Positions 1 to 7,384 of a stretch of DNA of 36,829 bases are shown piece after piece (within the stretch, counting starts at the first letter, position 1; the number at the start of each line of letters is the position of its first letter). The notes below the pieces were generated by a model. That model saw nothing but the letters and a program-made list of their open reading frames with translations. It did no database searches and was not told the DNA's origin. This stretch comes from Paracoccaceae bacterium (GTDB lineage Bacteria > Pseudomonadota > Alphaproteobacteria > Rhodobacterales > Rhodobacteraceae). The stretch spans positions 1-36,829 of the forward strand of contig JAJUJF010000008.1 in assembly GCA_029265455.1 (NCBI GenBank). Reading direction: 5' to 3'. The translations under genes were made by a program, and so were the position numbers.

Positions 1-854
1 AGAACCACATCCTCTTCACCAACTACCAGTTCTACGTCGACGAATTCGTCGAGTTCGCCCGCAAGGCGCTCGTCGATCCCGCTCGCAACTACGATAGTCT
101 CGTCGAGCCCGGGGGCGTCATCACCACGCGCGAGGGCACGCGAGGCGGGACGCTCGCCAAGGTGCCGCAGATGCCGGCCTATCATCTCACCCGCCCCGAT
201 CATTCCGGGATCACCCTCGTCAACATCGGCGTCGGGCCTTCGAACGCCAAGACGATCACCGACCATATCGCGGTGCTCCGGCCGCATGTCTGGCTGATGC
301 TCGGGCACTGTGCCGGCCTGCGGAATTCCCAATCGCTTGGGGATTACGTTCTGGCGCATGGCTACATGCGCGAGGATCACGTGCTGGATGACGACCTGCC
401 GATCTGGGTACCGATCCCGCCGCTTGCCGAGGTGCAGGTGGCGCTCGAGAATGCGGTCGCCGAGGTGACGGGGCTCTCGGGCTACGAGCTCAAGAAGATC
501 ATGCGCACCGGCACGGTGGCGACAATCGACAATCGCAACTGGGAGTTGAGCGACCAGTCACGGCCGGTGGCGCGGCTCTCGCAGGCCCGGGCGATCGCCC
601 TCGACATGGAAAGCGCGACGATCGCGGCGAACGGGCTCCGCTTCCGCGTGCCCTACGGTACCCTCCTCTGCGTCAGCGACAGGCCGCTGCATGGCGAGCT
701 GAAGCTTCCCGGCATGGCCACGGCCTTCTACAAGCGGCAGGTGTCGCAACATCTCCTGATCGGTATACGAGCACTCGAGGCGCTTCGCGACATGCCGCTC
801 GAACGACTCCATTCGCGCAAGCTCCGCAGCTTCGACGAGACGGCGTTCCTGTGA
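1..854 (+). CDS. amn: AMP nucleosidase, C-terminal part (5' end cut by window)
   Basis: Hydrolyses AMP to adenine and ribose 5-phosphate in the cytoplasm (purine salvage and adenylate balance). The reading frame is open from base 3 with no start in view, so the N-terminus lies outside the window; about 283 codons are present against roughly 480 residues for the Escherichia coli enzyme. The visible part begins NHILFTNYQFYVDEF, passes QMPAYHL, and continues into the nucleoside-phosphorylase-like fold with VNIGVGPSNAKTITDH, LMLGHCAGLR and the ALDMESATIAANG motif that carries the ribose-contacting Met-Glu pair. Stop is TGA at 852-854. The frame upstream of the first ATG (162) is clearly coding, so 162 is not the start. 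The next gene, hup, is on the same strand but 195 bases away and probably has its own promoter. Confidence 0.93.
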   Translation, partial: NHILFTNYQFYVDEFVEFARKALVDPARNYDSLVEPGGVITTREGTRGGTLAKVPQMPAYHLTRPDHSGITLVNIGVGPSNAKTITDHIAVLRPHVWLMLGHCAGLRNSQSLGDYVLAHGYMREDHVLDDDLPIWVPIPPLAEVQVALENAVAEVTGLSGYELKKIMRTGTVATIDNRNWELSDQSRPVARLSQARAIALDMESATIAANGLRFRVPYGTLLCVSDRPLHGELKLPGMATAFYKRQVSQHLLIGIRALEALRDMPLERLHSRKLRSFDETAFL

Positions 855-861
855 GCTTCCA

Positions 862-877
862 TTAGTGATCTCTTAAC
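862..877 (+). promoter_or_regulatory. Near-consensus CtrA-type box (TTAG-N7-TTAAC)
   Basis: The bases read TTAG, seven bases, TTAAC. The CtrA response-regulator consensus in alphaproteobacteria is TTAA-N7-TTAAC, so one base differs. It lies just after amn and about 170 bases before the hup start. A second, exact copy of the consensus lies before nrdJ in this window. Binding is inferred only. Confidence 0.3.
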
Positions 878-961
878 GCAAAAGGCGAAACCTTTCGGCA
901 ACACTCTGTTGAGGATTGTGCCGAAGACCGGAAAACAAGGCCGTTCCGCCCCAGCGCGTGA

Positions 962-990
962 TTGCCATGGCGCCCGCGGCAAGCTTAAGA
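962..990 (+). promoter_or_regulatory. Possible hup promoter
   Basis: TTGCCA (962-967), 17 bases, then TTAAGA (985-990); with 18-base spacing the -10 would be TAAGAA. This fits a weak sigma70-type promoter and would give a leader of about 50 bases before the hup ATG. No other better match was seen in the 855-1049 spacer, which otherwise holds a small AAAGG/CCTTT hairpin (881-895). Confidence 0.3.
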
Positions 991-1049
991 ATCGCACGTT
1001 GCCTGATTTCGCCACCCATAAAACGAGATCCACGAGGGAGAAACGCCCG

Positions 1050-1340
1050 ATGACCAGGAAGCCGATGACCAAGACACAGCTCGTCGCCGCCCTTGCCGAG
1101 CAGGCCGAACTGGACAAGGCAGCCGCCAGCCGCGCCCTCGAGGCGCTGACCCGGATCGTGACGGAGGAGGTCGCCTCCGGTGGTCAGGTGACGCTGCCGG
1201 GGCTGGGCAAGTTCGCATGCCGCGACCGTCCGGAGCGCATGGTGCGCAATCCCGCCACCGGCGAGCAGATGAAGAAGCCGGCCGACCGCGTTGCCAAGGT
1301 GACGATCGCAAAGCAGCTCAAGGACGTCATCAACGCCTGA
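1050..1340 (+). CDS. hup: HU family DNA-binding protein
   Basis: Small nucleoid protein that binds and bends DNA as a dimer. The 96-residue product has the HU/IHF plan: an N-terminal helical pair (MTKTQLVAALAEQAELDKAA, then ALEALTRIVTEEVASG), the turn VTLPGLGKF, and a beta-arm region with the conserved RNPATGEQM near residues 70-78, ending in KVTIAKQLKDVINA. The frame is open upstream to 909, but that extension is unlike HU. ATG at 1050 has a GAGGGAG ribosome site at 1034-1040; ATG 1065 is a possible alternative start. It stands alone between amn and a convergent acetyltransferase gene. Whether it is HU, IHF or a more distant HU paralogue cannot be settled by eye; the Ala/Lys-rich tail of typical HU is absent. 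Confidence 0.9.
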   Translation: MTRKPMTKTQLVAALAEQAELDKAAASRALEALTRIVTEEVASGGQVTLPGLGKFACRDRPERMVRNPATGEQMKKPADRVAKVTIAKQLKDVINA

Positions 1341-1356
1341 TCGCCGGGAGCATGTC

Positions 1357-1375
1357 AGGCCGCGGACCGCGGCCT
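1357..1375. terminator. Perfect hairpin between convergent hup and GNAT gene
   Basis: AGGCCGCGG, one base, CCGCGGCCT: perfect 9-bp complementary arms (effectively about 7 bp with a 5-base loop). It lies 17 bases after the hup stop and 36 bases beyond the GNAT stop on the other strand, so it could end transcripts from both sides. No T-run follows on either strand, so an intrinsic terminator is uncertain. Confidence 0.35.
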
Positions 1376-1410
1376 GGGCCCCTTGGCGAAGACGAAGGAA
1401 TGCCGGATCA

Positions 1411-2091
1411 TCACACCGGTGACGCGGCTGCCTCGTCCGGCCTGCCCGGCGAGGGCGGGCGAAGCATGAACCAGTTCGGGACACCAAGCACGGTTTCCCG
1501 CTGGATCACGGCAAAGCCGAGCGTTTCGTAGAAGGTGACGTTGCGCGCCAGGTCGGTCTCGAGATAGGCCGCTGCCGCAACTGCGTCGATCTGCTCGCAG
1601 CAATGCATCATGAGGCGCCGCCCGATGCCCCGCCGCCGGTATGCCTCCGCGACGGCGAGCGGGCCGATGTGCCAGTGAGGCCCGGCCGGATCATTGCGCG
1701 CCCAGACGGACAGCCACCGCCGGATGCGCAGCACCGTGGCTGGCGGATTGCCTGCCACGATCAGGCAGCCGAGACGCAGCCTTTCCCTCAGCGTCGGGCG
1801 ACAGCGGCCGGGTTCCATCATGCCCAGGACCCCGACCAGTTCGCCGCCGGCGAAGGCTCCCAGTACTTCACCATGCGCCTCGACATGGCCGATCACGCCG
1901 CCGAGGAAGCGCAGCAGGCGCCGCTCCCGCGGCACGGGGCTGGAGCCGAACACCCGCACATGCAGGGGGTTGTCAAGCATGCCCTGCGCGAGGATGACGG
2001 CCGCCGCATGAAGTTCCTCGCGCGTCAGGACCCTGATGCCGACGAGGCGGGTGTCGCCAGCCGAGGCGGGAGGTGCCGGTCGGCCTGTCAT
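1411..2091 (-). CDS. GNAT family N-acetyltransferase
   Basis: Predicted acetyl-CoA-dependent N-acetyltransferase; substrate unknown. The 226-residue reading from ATG 2091 shows the GNAT core: IGPLAVAEAYRRRGIGRRLM, where RRRGIG is the pyrophosphate-binding R/QxxGxG motif A, followed by AYLETDLARNVTFYETLGFAVIQRE, the typical motif B ending in a Y/F-E-x-x-GF turn. Upstream residues (LTREELHAAAVILAQGMLDNPLHVRVFG) form the N-terminal arm. The frame stays open to 2199, but that part looks non-coding. ATG 2091 has no clear Shine-Dalgarno site, so the start is the weak point. It follows the VOC gene on the same strand after 120 bases with nothing recognisable, and may be the last member of the ybaA-like/VOC set. 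Confidence 0.8.
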   Translation of the reverse strand: MTGRPAPPASAGDTRLVGIRVLTREELHAAAVILAQGMLDNPLHVRVFGSSPVPRERRLLRFLGGVIGHVEAHGEVLGAFAGGELVGVLGMMEPGRCRPTLRERLRLGCLIVAGNPPATVLRIRRWLSVWARNDPAGPHWHIGPLAVAEAYRRRGIGRRLMMHCCEQIDAVAAAAYLETDLARNVTFYETLGFAVIQRETVLGVPNWFMLRPPSPGRPDEAAASPV

Positions 2092-2211
2092 CGGGAGCAG
2101 TCGACGGCTCTCGCCGGACAGACACTGAATTCCGTCCGTGTCCCGAGCCCCCGGAGAAGGATCACGTTCCGCGAGCGTGCCGTATCCGGACGCCGCCACA
2201 TGGCCGCACTT

Positions 2212-2643
2212 TCACGTTCCGGGCGCGGGCTCGTTCACCGCCCAGAGGATGCCGAACGGGTCCTCGACCATTCCCCAGCGGTCGCCCCAGAACTGCTGTT
2301 CGAGCGGCATCCTGACCTTGCAGCCTTCGGCAAGTGCCCGCTCCCACCACTGATCGGCCTCGTGGGTGACGATCTGGAGGTGAAAGCCGCGCGGGGGTGC
2401 GTCCTCCTCCCCCTCGGCCCGGCAGCCGGTGAGCATGAGCATGCCGCCGTTGATCTCGATCTGCGCATGCATGAGTCTTCCGGGATTCTCCTCATCGGCA
2501 ACCCGACCGCAGTCGCGCCCCCCGAAGGCACGGATGTAGAAGTCGACCGCCTCGGCGGCCCGATCCCCGAGATCGAGATAGGGGATGACGCCCTGCATCG
2601 ATCCGCACGCGACCCGTTCGGCCGATGTCCTGTCCTCGGGCAT
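2212..2643 (-). CDS. VOC (glyoxalase/PhnB-like) family protein
   Basis: Member of the vicinal-oxygen-chelate superfamily, 143 residues, role unknown. It starts GVIPYLDLGDRAAEAVDFYIRAFGG, the usual first beta-alpha unit of PhnB-like proteins, then HAQIEINGGMLMLTG, and closes with FWGDRWGMVEDPFGILWAVNEP, the common C-terminal strand with D-P-F-G. PhnB-like members often lack a complete metal site and no metal ligands are claimed. The start is ATG 2643, preceded by GGGAGGA; an in-frame GTG at 2661 overlaps the previous stop but is less likely. It lies 14 bases after the ybaA-like gene, so the two are almost certainly co-transcribed. Small VOC/DUF1428 proteins under a MarR regulator suggest a stress or xenobiotic response, which is inference. 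Confidence 0.85.
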   Translation of the reverse strand: MPEDRTSAERVACGSMQGVIPYLDLGDRAAEAVDFYIRAFGGRDCGRVADEENPGRLMHAQIEINGGMLMLTGCRAEGEEDAPPRGFHLQIVTHEADQWWERALAEGCKVRMPLEQQFWGDRWGMVEDPFGILWAVNEPAPGT

Positions 2644-2657
2644 GGCGGGTCCTCCCT

Positions 2658-3014
2658 TCACGCTTCCACGACCGGGACGAATCCGCCCCAGATCATCCGC
2701 TTGCCGTCGAACGGCATCGGGTTGTTCTCCGGGCTGAGCCGGGAGTCCTCCATGATCTTGCGCATTCCCTCGTCATGGACTGCCTTCGACGGCCAGACGA
2801 TCCAGGAGAACACCACCGTCTCGTCGTCGCGCTTCTTCACCGCCATCGGAAAGGACGTGACCTCGCCGTCCGGAATCTCGTCGCCCCAGCATTCCATCAC
2901 TTGCAGCGCGCCGTGCTCGCGGAAGATCGGCGCCGCCATCGCCGCATGTTTGCGGAAAGCCTCGCGGTTCCCGGTAGGCACCGCCAGGACGAATCCCTGG
3001 ACATACTTTTCCAT
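2658..3014 (-). CDS. DUF1428 family protein, YbaA-like
   Basis: Small cytoplasmic protein of 118 residues resembling E. coli YbaA along its length (KYVQGFVLAVP, RKHAAMAAPIFREHGALQVMECWGDE, IPDGEVTSFPMAVK, ETVVFSWIVWPSKAVHDEG, MPFDGKRMIWGGF). The family adopts a dimeric alpha/beta-barrel fold; no biochemical function is established. The frame extends to 3083, but ATG 3014 carries GGGGAGAAG immediately upstream and matches the family start, so the longer version is rejected. It is the first gene of the minus-strand set and faces the MarR gene across 77 bases that contain a strong palindrome, so it is the likely regulated target. Confidence 0.9.
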   Translation of the reverse strand: MEKYVQGFVLAVPTGNREAFRKHAAMAAPIFREHGALQVMECWGDEIPDGEVTSFPMAVKKRDDETVVFSWIVWPSKAVHDEGMRKIMEDSRLSPENNPMPFDGKRMIWGGFVPVVEA

Positions 3015-3069
3015 CGATCTTCTCCCCGATCGGTCGTCGACTCGATATTTTCGATTTGTGCCGGAAGAA

Positions 3070-3085
3070 ACTTGCATATACAAGT
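3070..3085. promoter_or_regulatory. Palindromic operator, probably MarR-family
   Basis: ACTTGCATATACAAGT: the arms ACTTG/CAAGT are perfectly complementary and only the two bases flanking the ATAT core break symmetry (ACTTG-Y-ATAT-R-CAAGT). Size and AT-rich core match MarR-family operators. It lies 7 bases before the marR ATG and 55 bases before the divergent ybaA-like start, where bound protein would block both promoters. Confidence 0.65.
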
Positions 3086-3091
3086 AAAAAC

Positions 3092-3562
3092 ATGACCCAC
3101 CTTGATGCTGCCCGGCGGATGGCCGCCGAATGCCTGTGCTTCCGTGTCCGCCGCGCGACGCGGACCATTACCCGCCTCTATGATGAGGCGTTGCGTCCGC
3201 TCGGGCTTGGCGCGGCGCAGCTCACGCTGATGAACGCCGTCGCGATGGGGGGCGCGAGCGGCCAGACCATGAGCCGGCTTGCCGATCTGCTGGCGCTCGA
3301 CCTCACTTCGCTGTCGCGCAACCTGCGCCCGCTCGAGAAGGGCGGCATGCTTGCGATCGACCGTCACGAGGACGACCGGCGCGTGCGCGTGGTCCGTCTT
3401 ACCCCCGCGGGGGAGGAGCTCCTCGTCGCGGCGTTGCCGCGCTGGACGGAGGCGCATGCGAAGGTGACTGCCATGATCGGCGCGGCAGAGGCGGAGAGTC
3501 TGCGCGCGAGTCTCGATGTCGTGACGGCGGCGAGGCATCGCCTCCGGGAGGAGGATGCCTGA
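3092..3562 (+). CDS. MarR family transcriptional regulator
   Basis: Winged-helix regulator of 156 residues, expected to bind palindromic DNA as a dimer and respond to a small molecule or redox signal. N-terminal dimerisation helix AARRMAAECLCFRVRRATRTITRLYDEALRPLGL; helix-turn-helix MSRLADLLALDLTSLSRNLRPLEKGGML; the wing IDRHEDDRRVRVVRLTPAGEELL has the conserved D-x-R then LT-x-x-G pattern. A Cys pair-like ECLCF (residues about 12-15) near the N-terminus could sense oxidants, an inference. The frame is open back to 3056; ATG 3092 is chosen because the domain begins there. No ribosome site precedes it, so the mRNA may be leaderless or nearly so. It is divergent from the ybaA-like/VOC/GNAT set and probably represses itself and that set through the palindrome at 3070-3085. 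Confidence 0.9.
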   Translation: MTHLDAARRMAAECLCFRVRRATRTITRLYDEALRPLGLGAAQLTLMNAVAMGGASGQTMSRLADLLALDLTSLSRNLRPLEKGGMLAIDRHEDDRRVRVVRLTPAGEELLVAALPRWTEAHAKVTAMIGAAEAESLRASLDVVTAARHRLREEDA

Positions 3563-3578
3563 CACTGGAGGACGGAGC

Positions 3579-3607
3579 GCCGCCGCGACGGCGGCTCAGG
3601 GGTTTTT
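3579..3607 (+). terminator. Probable terminator of marR
   Basis: GCCGCCG, CGA, CGGCGGC forms a perfect 7-bp stem (3579-3595), with a TTTTT run at 3603-3607. The gap of seven bases between stem and T-run is longer than usual. The T-run lies inside the 3' end of the convergent glycosyltransferase gene. Confidence 0.4.
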
Positions 3608-5473
3608 CTCGGCAAGCCCGTGTTCGGTCTTTGACCAGTAGAACGGACGGGTGAAGAACTCCGCGATCGCCCGGTAGGCCGCGATCGCGCCAAGCGGCCA
3701 GTAGATCGGCAGGACAAGGACCCAGGGCAGCATCCGGATGCGGCCGCTGTCCCGGAGCGCGATGGCGGCGACCGTGACCATGATGGCCTGTCCGGTCAGC
3801 ATCGAGACCGCGAAGGGCCAGAACAGCGAGGCGGGCAGGATTTCCTGCATCCCGAAGCCGAAGAATGTCGCGAACCAGATGACCCAGAACAGCGGCAGCG
3901 CGAGATACGAGGTCATGCCGCCGAGAAACAGCACCTGGAATCCGAGAAACCCGCGCCAGCCGAGATCCCGAAGCAGCGCGCGCGGCGTCCGCATATGCGT
4001 CGTCCAGGTGATCGCATAGCCCTTGAGCCAGCGTGAGCGCTGGCCGATCCACCGCCAGGGCCGGCAGTTCGCCTCCTCGAGCGTCACCGACCGGATCATC
4101 TCGCAGCGATAGCCGAACCGCGCGAGACGCATGCCGAGGTCGGCGTCCTCGGTGACATTGTGAGCGTCCCAGCCGCCGACTTCCTCGAGCGCCTGCCTGC
4201 GGAAGAAGACGGTGGTGCCGCCGAGGGGAATCGGGATCCCGAGCCGCTGAACCCCGTGGAGCACGACCCGGAACCAGATCGCGTATTCGATCGTGAAGCA
4301 CCGGGCGAGCCAGTTCTGGTCGGGATTGTAGAAGTCGAGATGGCCCTGGACACAGGCGACATCCGCAGGAGCCCGCGACAGGGCACGGACAACGGCGCGG
4401 ATCTGACCGGGATCGGGCCTGTCCTCGGCATCGTAGATGCCGATGATCGAGCCGCGGCAGTAGGGCAGGGCGAAGTTCATCGCCCGCGGCTTGGTCTGAA
4501 GTGCCGCATCCTTCGGCACGGTGATGATCTCGAACCAGCCCGGCAGCGACGCCTGGTCGACGGCCATGCGGGTCGGCAGGTCCTCCTCCTCGAGGATGAT
4601 CTTGATGTCGAGAAGCGCCTTCGGATAGTCGAGATCGCGAAGCGCCCGGATGAGCCCGCCTGCCACGGCCGCCTCGCCCTTGAGCGGCACGAGCAGGGAT
4701 ACCGTCGGCAGCCGCACCGAGTCCGCGAGATGGGGGAGTTCCGCCGTGGCCTCGCGTCGGTCCTTCTTCAGCCGCGCAAAGAGCGCGAACAGTCGGAGCG
4801 CACTCGTGGCGCTGTTCATGATCACGACCCAGATCATGATCATCCCCGCCATCGCAAGCGGTGCGGTGACCGCAAGGCCGGTGAGGATGATCGCTGCCAT
4901 GAGGCCAAGGGTCCGGCTGCCCGGGCTGGCAAGGTCGCGGCAGCTGTAGGCCGGGGGGCAGCGCAACCGGGCACCGTCGCGAAGCTCGTCGCTGAAATGC
5001 GACGTGATCGCCCGCCGGATGTCCCCGTCCTTCGTGACGACGGTGGCGGTATGCGCGGCATCACCCCCAAGGGCACGCATGGCCGCTTCCGCGAGATCGG
5101 GGCGGCTGATCGCGATGATGCGCGTGCCGTCAACCTCGCGCCATGGCATCGCGCCCAGTTCGAGGCATCGATAGGGATCGAGGCCGGCGAGAAGCCGGCT
5201 GTCAGGCGGCGATGCCGCCAGGTCCACCACCGGCAGATCCGCCTGGATCGCAAGTCCCGCAGCGAGCTCGTCCGGTGTCAGCGCCTCCTCGATGAGGAGG
5301 ATGTGCCCGAGAGGCGCCTCCATTTCCTTCTGTCGAGCGAGGGCCCTGTCGACGGATCCTCGCGTGACCGCGCCGGTGGCGACCAGTGCCTCGCCGAGCT
5401 TCGGCCGGGGAGATGCGTCCGGCGCTTCTTTCTCGTCGCCGGACAGGAGCCGGAAAGGAACAGGTACCGCCAT
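3596..5473 (-). CDS. Family 2 glycosyltransferase with N-terminal GspE-N-like domain
   Basis: Predicted membrane-bound, probably processive glycosyltransferase of 625 residues; product unknown. Residues about 25-165 (KLGEALVATGAVTRGSVDRALARQ, GHILLIEEALTPDELAAGLAIQADLPVVDL) look like the GspE/MshE N-terminal domain, which in other proteins binds cyclic di-GMP or docks partners. Two membrane helices follow (about 188-230), then a GT-A domain: PTVSLLVPLKGE, DAED at 348-351 (metal/UDP-sugar site), TEDADLGMRL at 441-450 and QRSRWLKG at 478-485. The last two match the TED and QRxRW signatures of cellulose-synthase-like enzymes. Three or four helices close the protein (515-605). ATG 5473 has GAGGGA about ten bases upstream, inside a small hairpin. 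It stands alone between convergent marR and carA. An exopolysaccharide role under c-di-GMP control is inference. Confidence 0.85.
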   Translation of the reverse strand: MAVPVPFRLLSGDEKEAPDASPRPKLGEALVATGAVTRGSVDRALARQKEMEAPLGHILLIEEALTPDELAAGLAIQADLPVVDLAASPPDSRLLAGLDPYRCLELGAMPWREVDGTRIIAISRPDLAEAAMRALGGDAAHTATVVTKDGDIRRAITSHFSDELRDGARLRCPPAYSCRDLASPGSRTLGLMAAIILTGLAVTAPLAMAGMIMIWVVIMNSATSALRLFALFARLKKDRREATAELPHLADSVRLPTVSLLVPLKGEAAVAGGLIRALRDLDYPKALLDIKIILEEEDLPTRMAVDQASLPGWFEIITVPKDAALQTKPRAMNFALPYCRGSIIGIYDAEDRPDPGQIRAVVRALSRAPADVACVQGHLDFYNPDQNWLARCFTIEYAIWFRVVLHGVQRLGIPIPLGGTTVFFRRQALEEVGGWDAHNVTEDADLGMRLARFGYRCEMIRSVTLEEANCRPWRWIGQRSRWLKGYAITWTTHMRTPRALLRDLGWRGFLGFQVLFLGGMTSYLALPLFWVIWFATFFGFGMQEILPASLFWPFAVSMLTGQAIMVTVAAIALRDSGRIRMLPWVLVLPIYWPLGAIAAYRAIAEFFTRPFYWSKTEHGLAEKNP

Positions 5474-5481
5474 GCCGAATA

Positions 5482-5499
5482 TCCCTCACGCGGGAGGGA
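5482..5499 (-). promoter_or_regulatory. Hairpin holding the glycosyltransferase ribosome site
   Basis: On the minus strand TCCCTC and GAGGGA form a 6-bp stem with a 6-base loop, and the second arm is the likely Shine-Dalgarno sequence of the glycosyltransferase gene. Folding would hide the ribosome site. The stem is short, so this is only a possibility. Confidence 0.25.
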
Positions 5500-5550
5500 A
5501 TCCTCATGGCCAGGCATTTACAGGACCTTAATGACGGCGCTGGCCCGGCT

Positions 5551-6759
5551 TCAGCCCTTGCGGCCGCCCATCGCCTCGACGAAACGCTCGAACAGGTAGA
5601 AACTGTCCTGCGGTCCGGGGCTTGCCTCCGGATGATACTGCACCGAGAAGACCGGACGATCCTTCATCGCGATGCCGCAGTTGGAGCCGTCGAAGAGCGA
5701 TACATGCGTCTCCTCGATGCCGACGGGAAGGGTCTGGCTGTCGACGGTGAAGCCGTGGTTCATCGAGGTGATGTGCACCCGCCCCGTGGCGAGTTCCTTC
5801 ACCGGATGGTTCGCGCCATGATGGCCATGGCTCATCTTGACCGTCCGGGCGCCGAGGGCGAGGGCGAGGATCTGGTGGCCGAGGCAGATGCCGAATACCG
5901 GGATGTCCCGCTCGAGCACGCTGCGGATCGCCGGCACCGCATAGGTTCCGGTCGCCGCCGGATCGCCCGGCCCGTTCGAGAGGAAGACGCCCTCGGGCTC
6001 ATGGGCAAGGATTTCCTCCGCCGTGGCGGTCGCCGGAAGCACCGTCACGTCGCAGCCGGCAGAGGCGAGCGACCGCAGGATGTTGCGTTTCGCCCCGTAG
6101 TCGATCGCGACCACCTTCCGGCCCGGACCTTCGCGCCGCCGGTAGCCCTCGGGCCAGGCCCAGCGCATCTCGTCCCAGCGATAGCTCTGCGCGCAGGTGA
6201 CCTTCCGCGCGAGATCCACGCCCTCGAGCCCCGGAAAATCCCGCGCCGCCGCCGTCAGGGCCGCGATGTCGAACTTTCCCTCCGGATCATGCGCGATCGC
6301 CGCATGGGGCGAGCCCTGCAGCCGGATCGCCCTGGTAAGCCGGCGCGTGTCCACGCCGCCGATGCCGATCCGCCCGCGCCGCGCCAGCCATGTCGAGAGG
6401 CCCTCGGCCGCCCGCCAGTTCGACGGCTCCGTCGGATCCCATTTCACCACCATGCCCGATGCGACCGGATCCGCGGCCTCGTCGTCCTCCGGGGACACCC
6501 CGGCATTGCCGATATGGGGAAAGGTGAAGGTCACGATCTGCCCGGCATAGGAGGGATCGGTCATGATTTCCTGGTAGCCGGTCATGGCGGTGTTGAAACA
6601 GAGTTCCCCCACCGCGGTGCCGGTTGCGCCGAAGCCGCGCCCCCGGAATACCTGCCCATCCGCGAGCACGATGCAGCCGGTCGGCCGCGAGAGAAAGCCG
6701 GGCGCGATGCGATCCGTCATGTCGAGCGATTCCTCGGATTCGGGTGTCGGGGACACCAT
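5551..6759 (-). CDS. carA: Carbamoyl-phosphate synthase small subunit
   Basis: Glutaminase subunit of carbamoyl-phosphate synthase; it releases ammonia from glutamine and channels it to CarB for arginine and pyrimidine synthesis. The 402-residue product has the CarA N-terminal domain (ADGQVFRGRGFG, GELCFNTAMTGYQEIMTDPSY, GIGGVDTRRLTRAIR) and a class I glutamine amidotransferase domain with nucleophile C292 in FGICLGHQ and the partner pair H376/E378 in YHPEAS. SNGPGDP at 261-267 forms the oxyanion region. The ATG at 6759 follows AGGGGAGGA very closely (2 bases); GTG 6756 or ATG 6720 (MTDRIAPGF, better matching relatives) could be the true start. carB is not in the window. Divergent yqeY lies 146 bases away, an arrangement common in Rhodobacterales. 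Confidence 0.96.
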   Translation of the reverse strand: MVSPTPESEESLDMTDRIAPGFLSRPTGCIVLADGQVFRGRGFGATGTAVGELCFNTAMTGYQEIMTDPSYAGQIVTFTFPHIGNAGVSPEDDEAADPVASGMVVKWDPTEPSNWRAAEGLSTWLARRGRIGIGGVDTRRLTRAIRLQGSPHAAIAHDPEGKFDIAALTAAARDFPGLEGVDLARKVTCAQSYRWDEMRWAWPEGYRRREGPGRKVVAIDYGAKRNILRSLASAGCDVTVLPATATAEEILAHEPEGVFLSNGPGDPAATGTYAVPAIRSVLERDIPVFGICLGHQILALALGARTVKMSHGHHGANHPVKELATGRVHITSMNHGFTVDSQTLPVGIEETHVSLFDGSNCGIAMKDRPVFSVQYHPEASPGPQDSFYLFERFVEAMGGRKG

Positions 6760-6905
6760 GGTCCTCCCCTCAGTTGATGCAAGGGCTTGCCCGCAGGTAA
6801 TCGTCCTTTGACTACAGGGCCTTAGCCTTGAACCGGGAGGCTTGCGGCTCCATTTACCCGGTGTTACGGAACTTTTCCACCCCGTGTGGCAGACGAAGGT
6901 AACGC

Positions 6906-7361
6906 ATGCTCAGGGACCGACTGGCGGCCGACCTCAAGGAGGCGGTCAAGGCGCAGGACAAGCGCAGGGCCTGTACGCTGCGGCTCATTCTTGCAGCAAT
7001 CAAGGATCGCGAGATGGCATCGGACGCATCCGACACGTCCGACGTGGTCAGCGACGAGGACATCCGGGCGATTCTCGCCGGGATGCAGCAGCGGCGCGAG
7101 GAAAGCGCGCGGGCCTACGAGGAGGCGGGCCGCATCGATCTTGCCGCCGACGAGCGGGCGGAGATCCGGATCCTTCGCGATTATCTTCCGCGGCCGATGA
7201 GCGAGGCCGAGGTCGACAAGGCGATCGAATCCGCGATCCGTGATGTCGGCGCCCGGTCGATCCGCGACATGGGGCGGTGCATGGCCCGGCTGAAGGAGCA
7301 GCATCCGGGGCGGATGGACTTCGCCAAGGCGGGCGCGGCGCTCCGCGAGGCCCTGCGCTAG
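6906..7361 (+). CDS. GatB/YqeY domain-containing protein
   Basis: Protein of 151 residues corresponding to the free-standing YqeY/GatB C-terminal domain, a helical module similar to the tRNA-contacting tail of the amidotransferase GatB. The function of stand-alone versions is not settled. Visible features: MLRDRLAADLKEAVKAQDKRRACTLRLILAAIKDRE, the family-typical start; VSDEDIRAILAGMQQRREESARAYEEAGR; AEIRILRDYLPRPMSEAEVDKAI; and the C-terminal DMGRCMARLKEQHPGRMDFAKAG. ATG 6906 has GAAGG eight bases upstream. A weak TTGAAC-N17-CATTTA match (6828-6856) could be its promoter. galM follows after 23 bases, so the pair may be co-transcribed. Confidence 0.92.
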   Translation: MLRDRLAADLKEAVKAQDKRRACTLRLILAAIKDREMASDASDTSDVVSDEDIRAILAGMQQRREESARAYEEAGRIDLAADERAEIRILRDYLPRPMSEAEVDKAIESAIRDVGARSIRDMGRCMARLKEQHPGRMDFAKAGAALREALR

Positions 7362-7384
7362 GCCGTTCCCGGGAAAGGAGCGTC

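Noticed and set aside
1603..3087. 494-codon plus-strand frame over the GNAT, VOC and DUF1428 genes
   Set aside because: It is antisense to three genes with clear families, ribosome sites and spacing. The translation matches nothing.
4160..6777. Long plus-strand frames opposite the glycosyltransferase and carA
   Set aside because: Both are mirrors of well-recognised minus-strand genes and show His/Arg/Asp-rich shadow composition.
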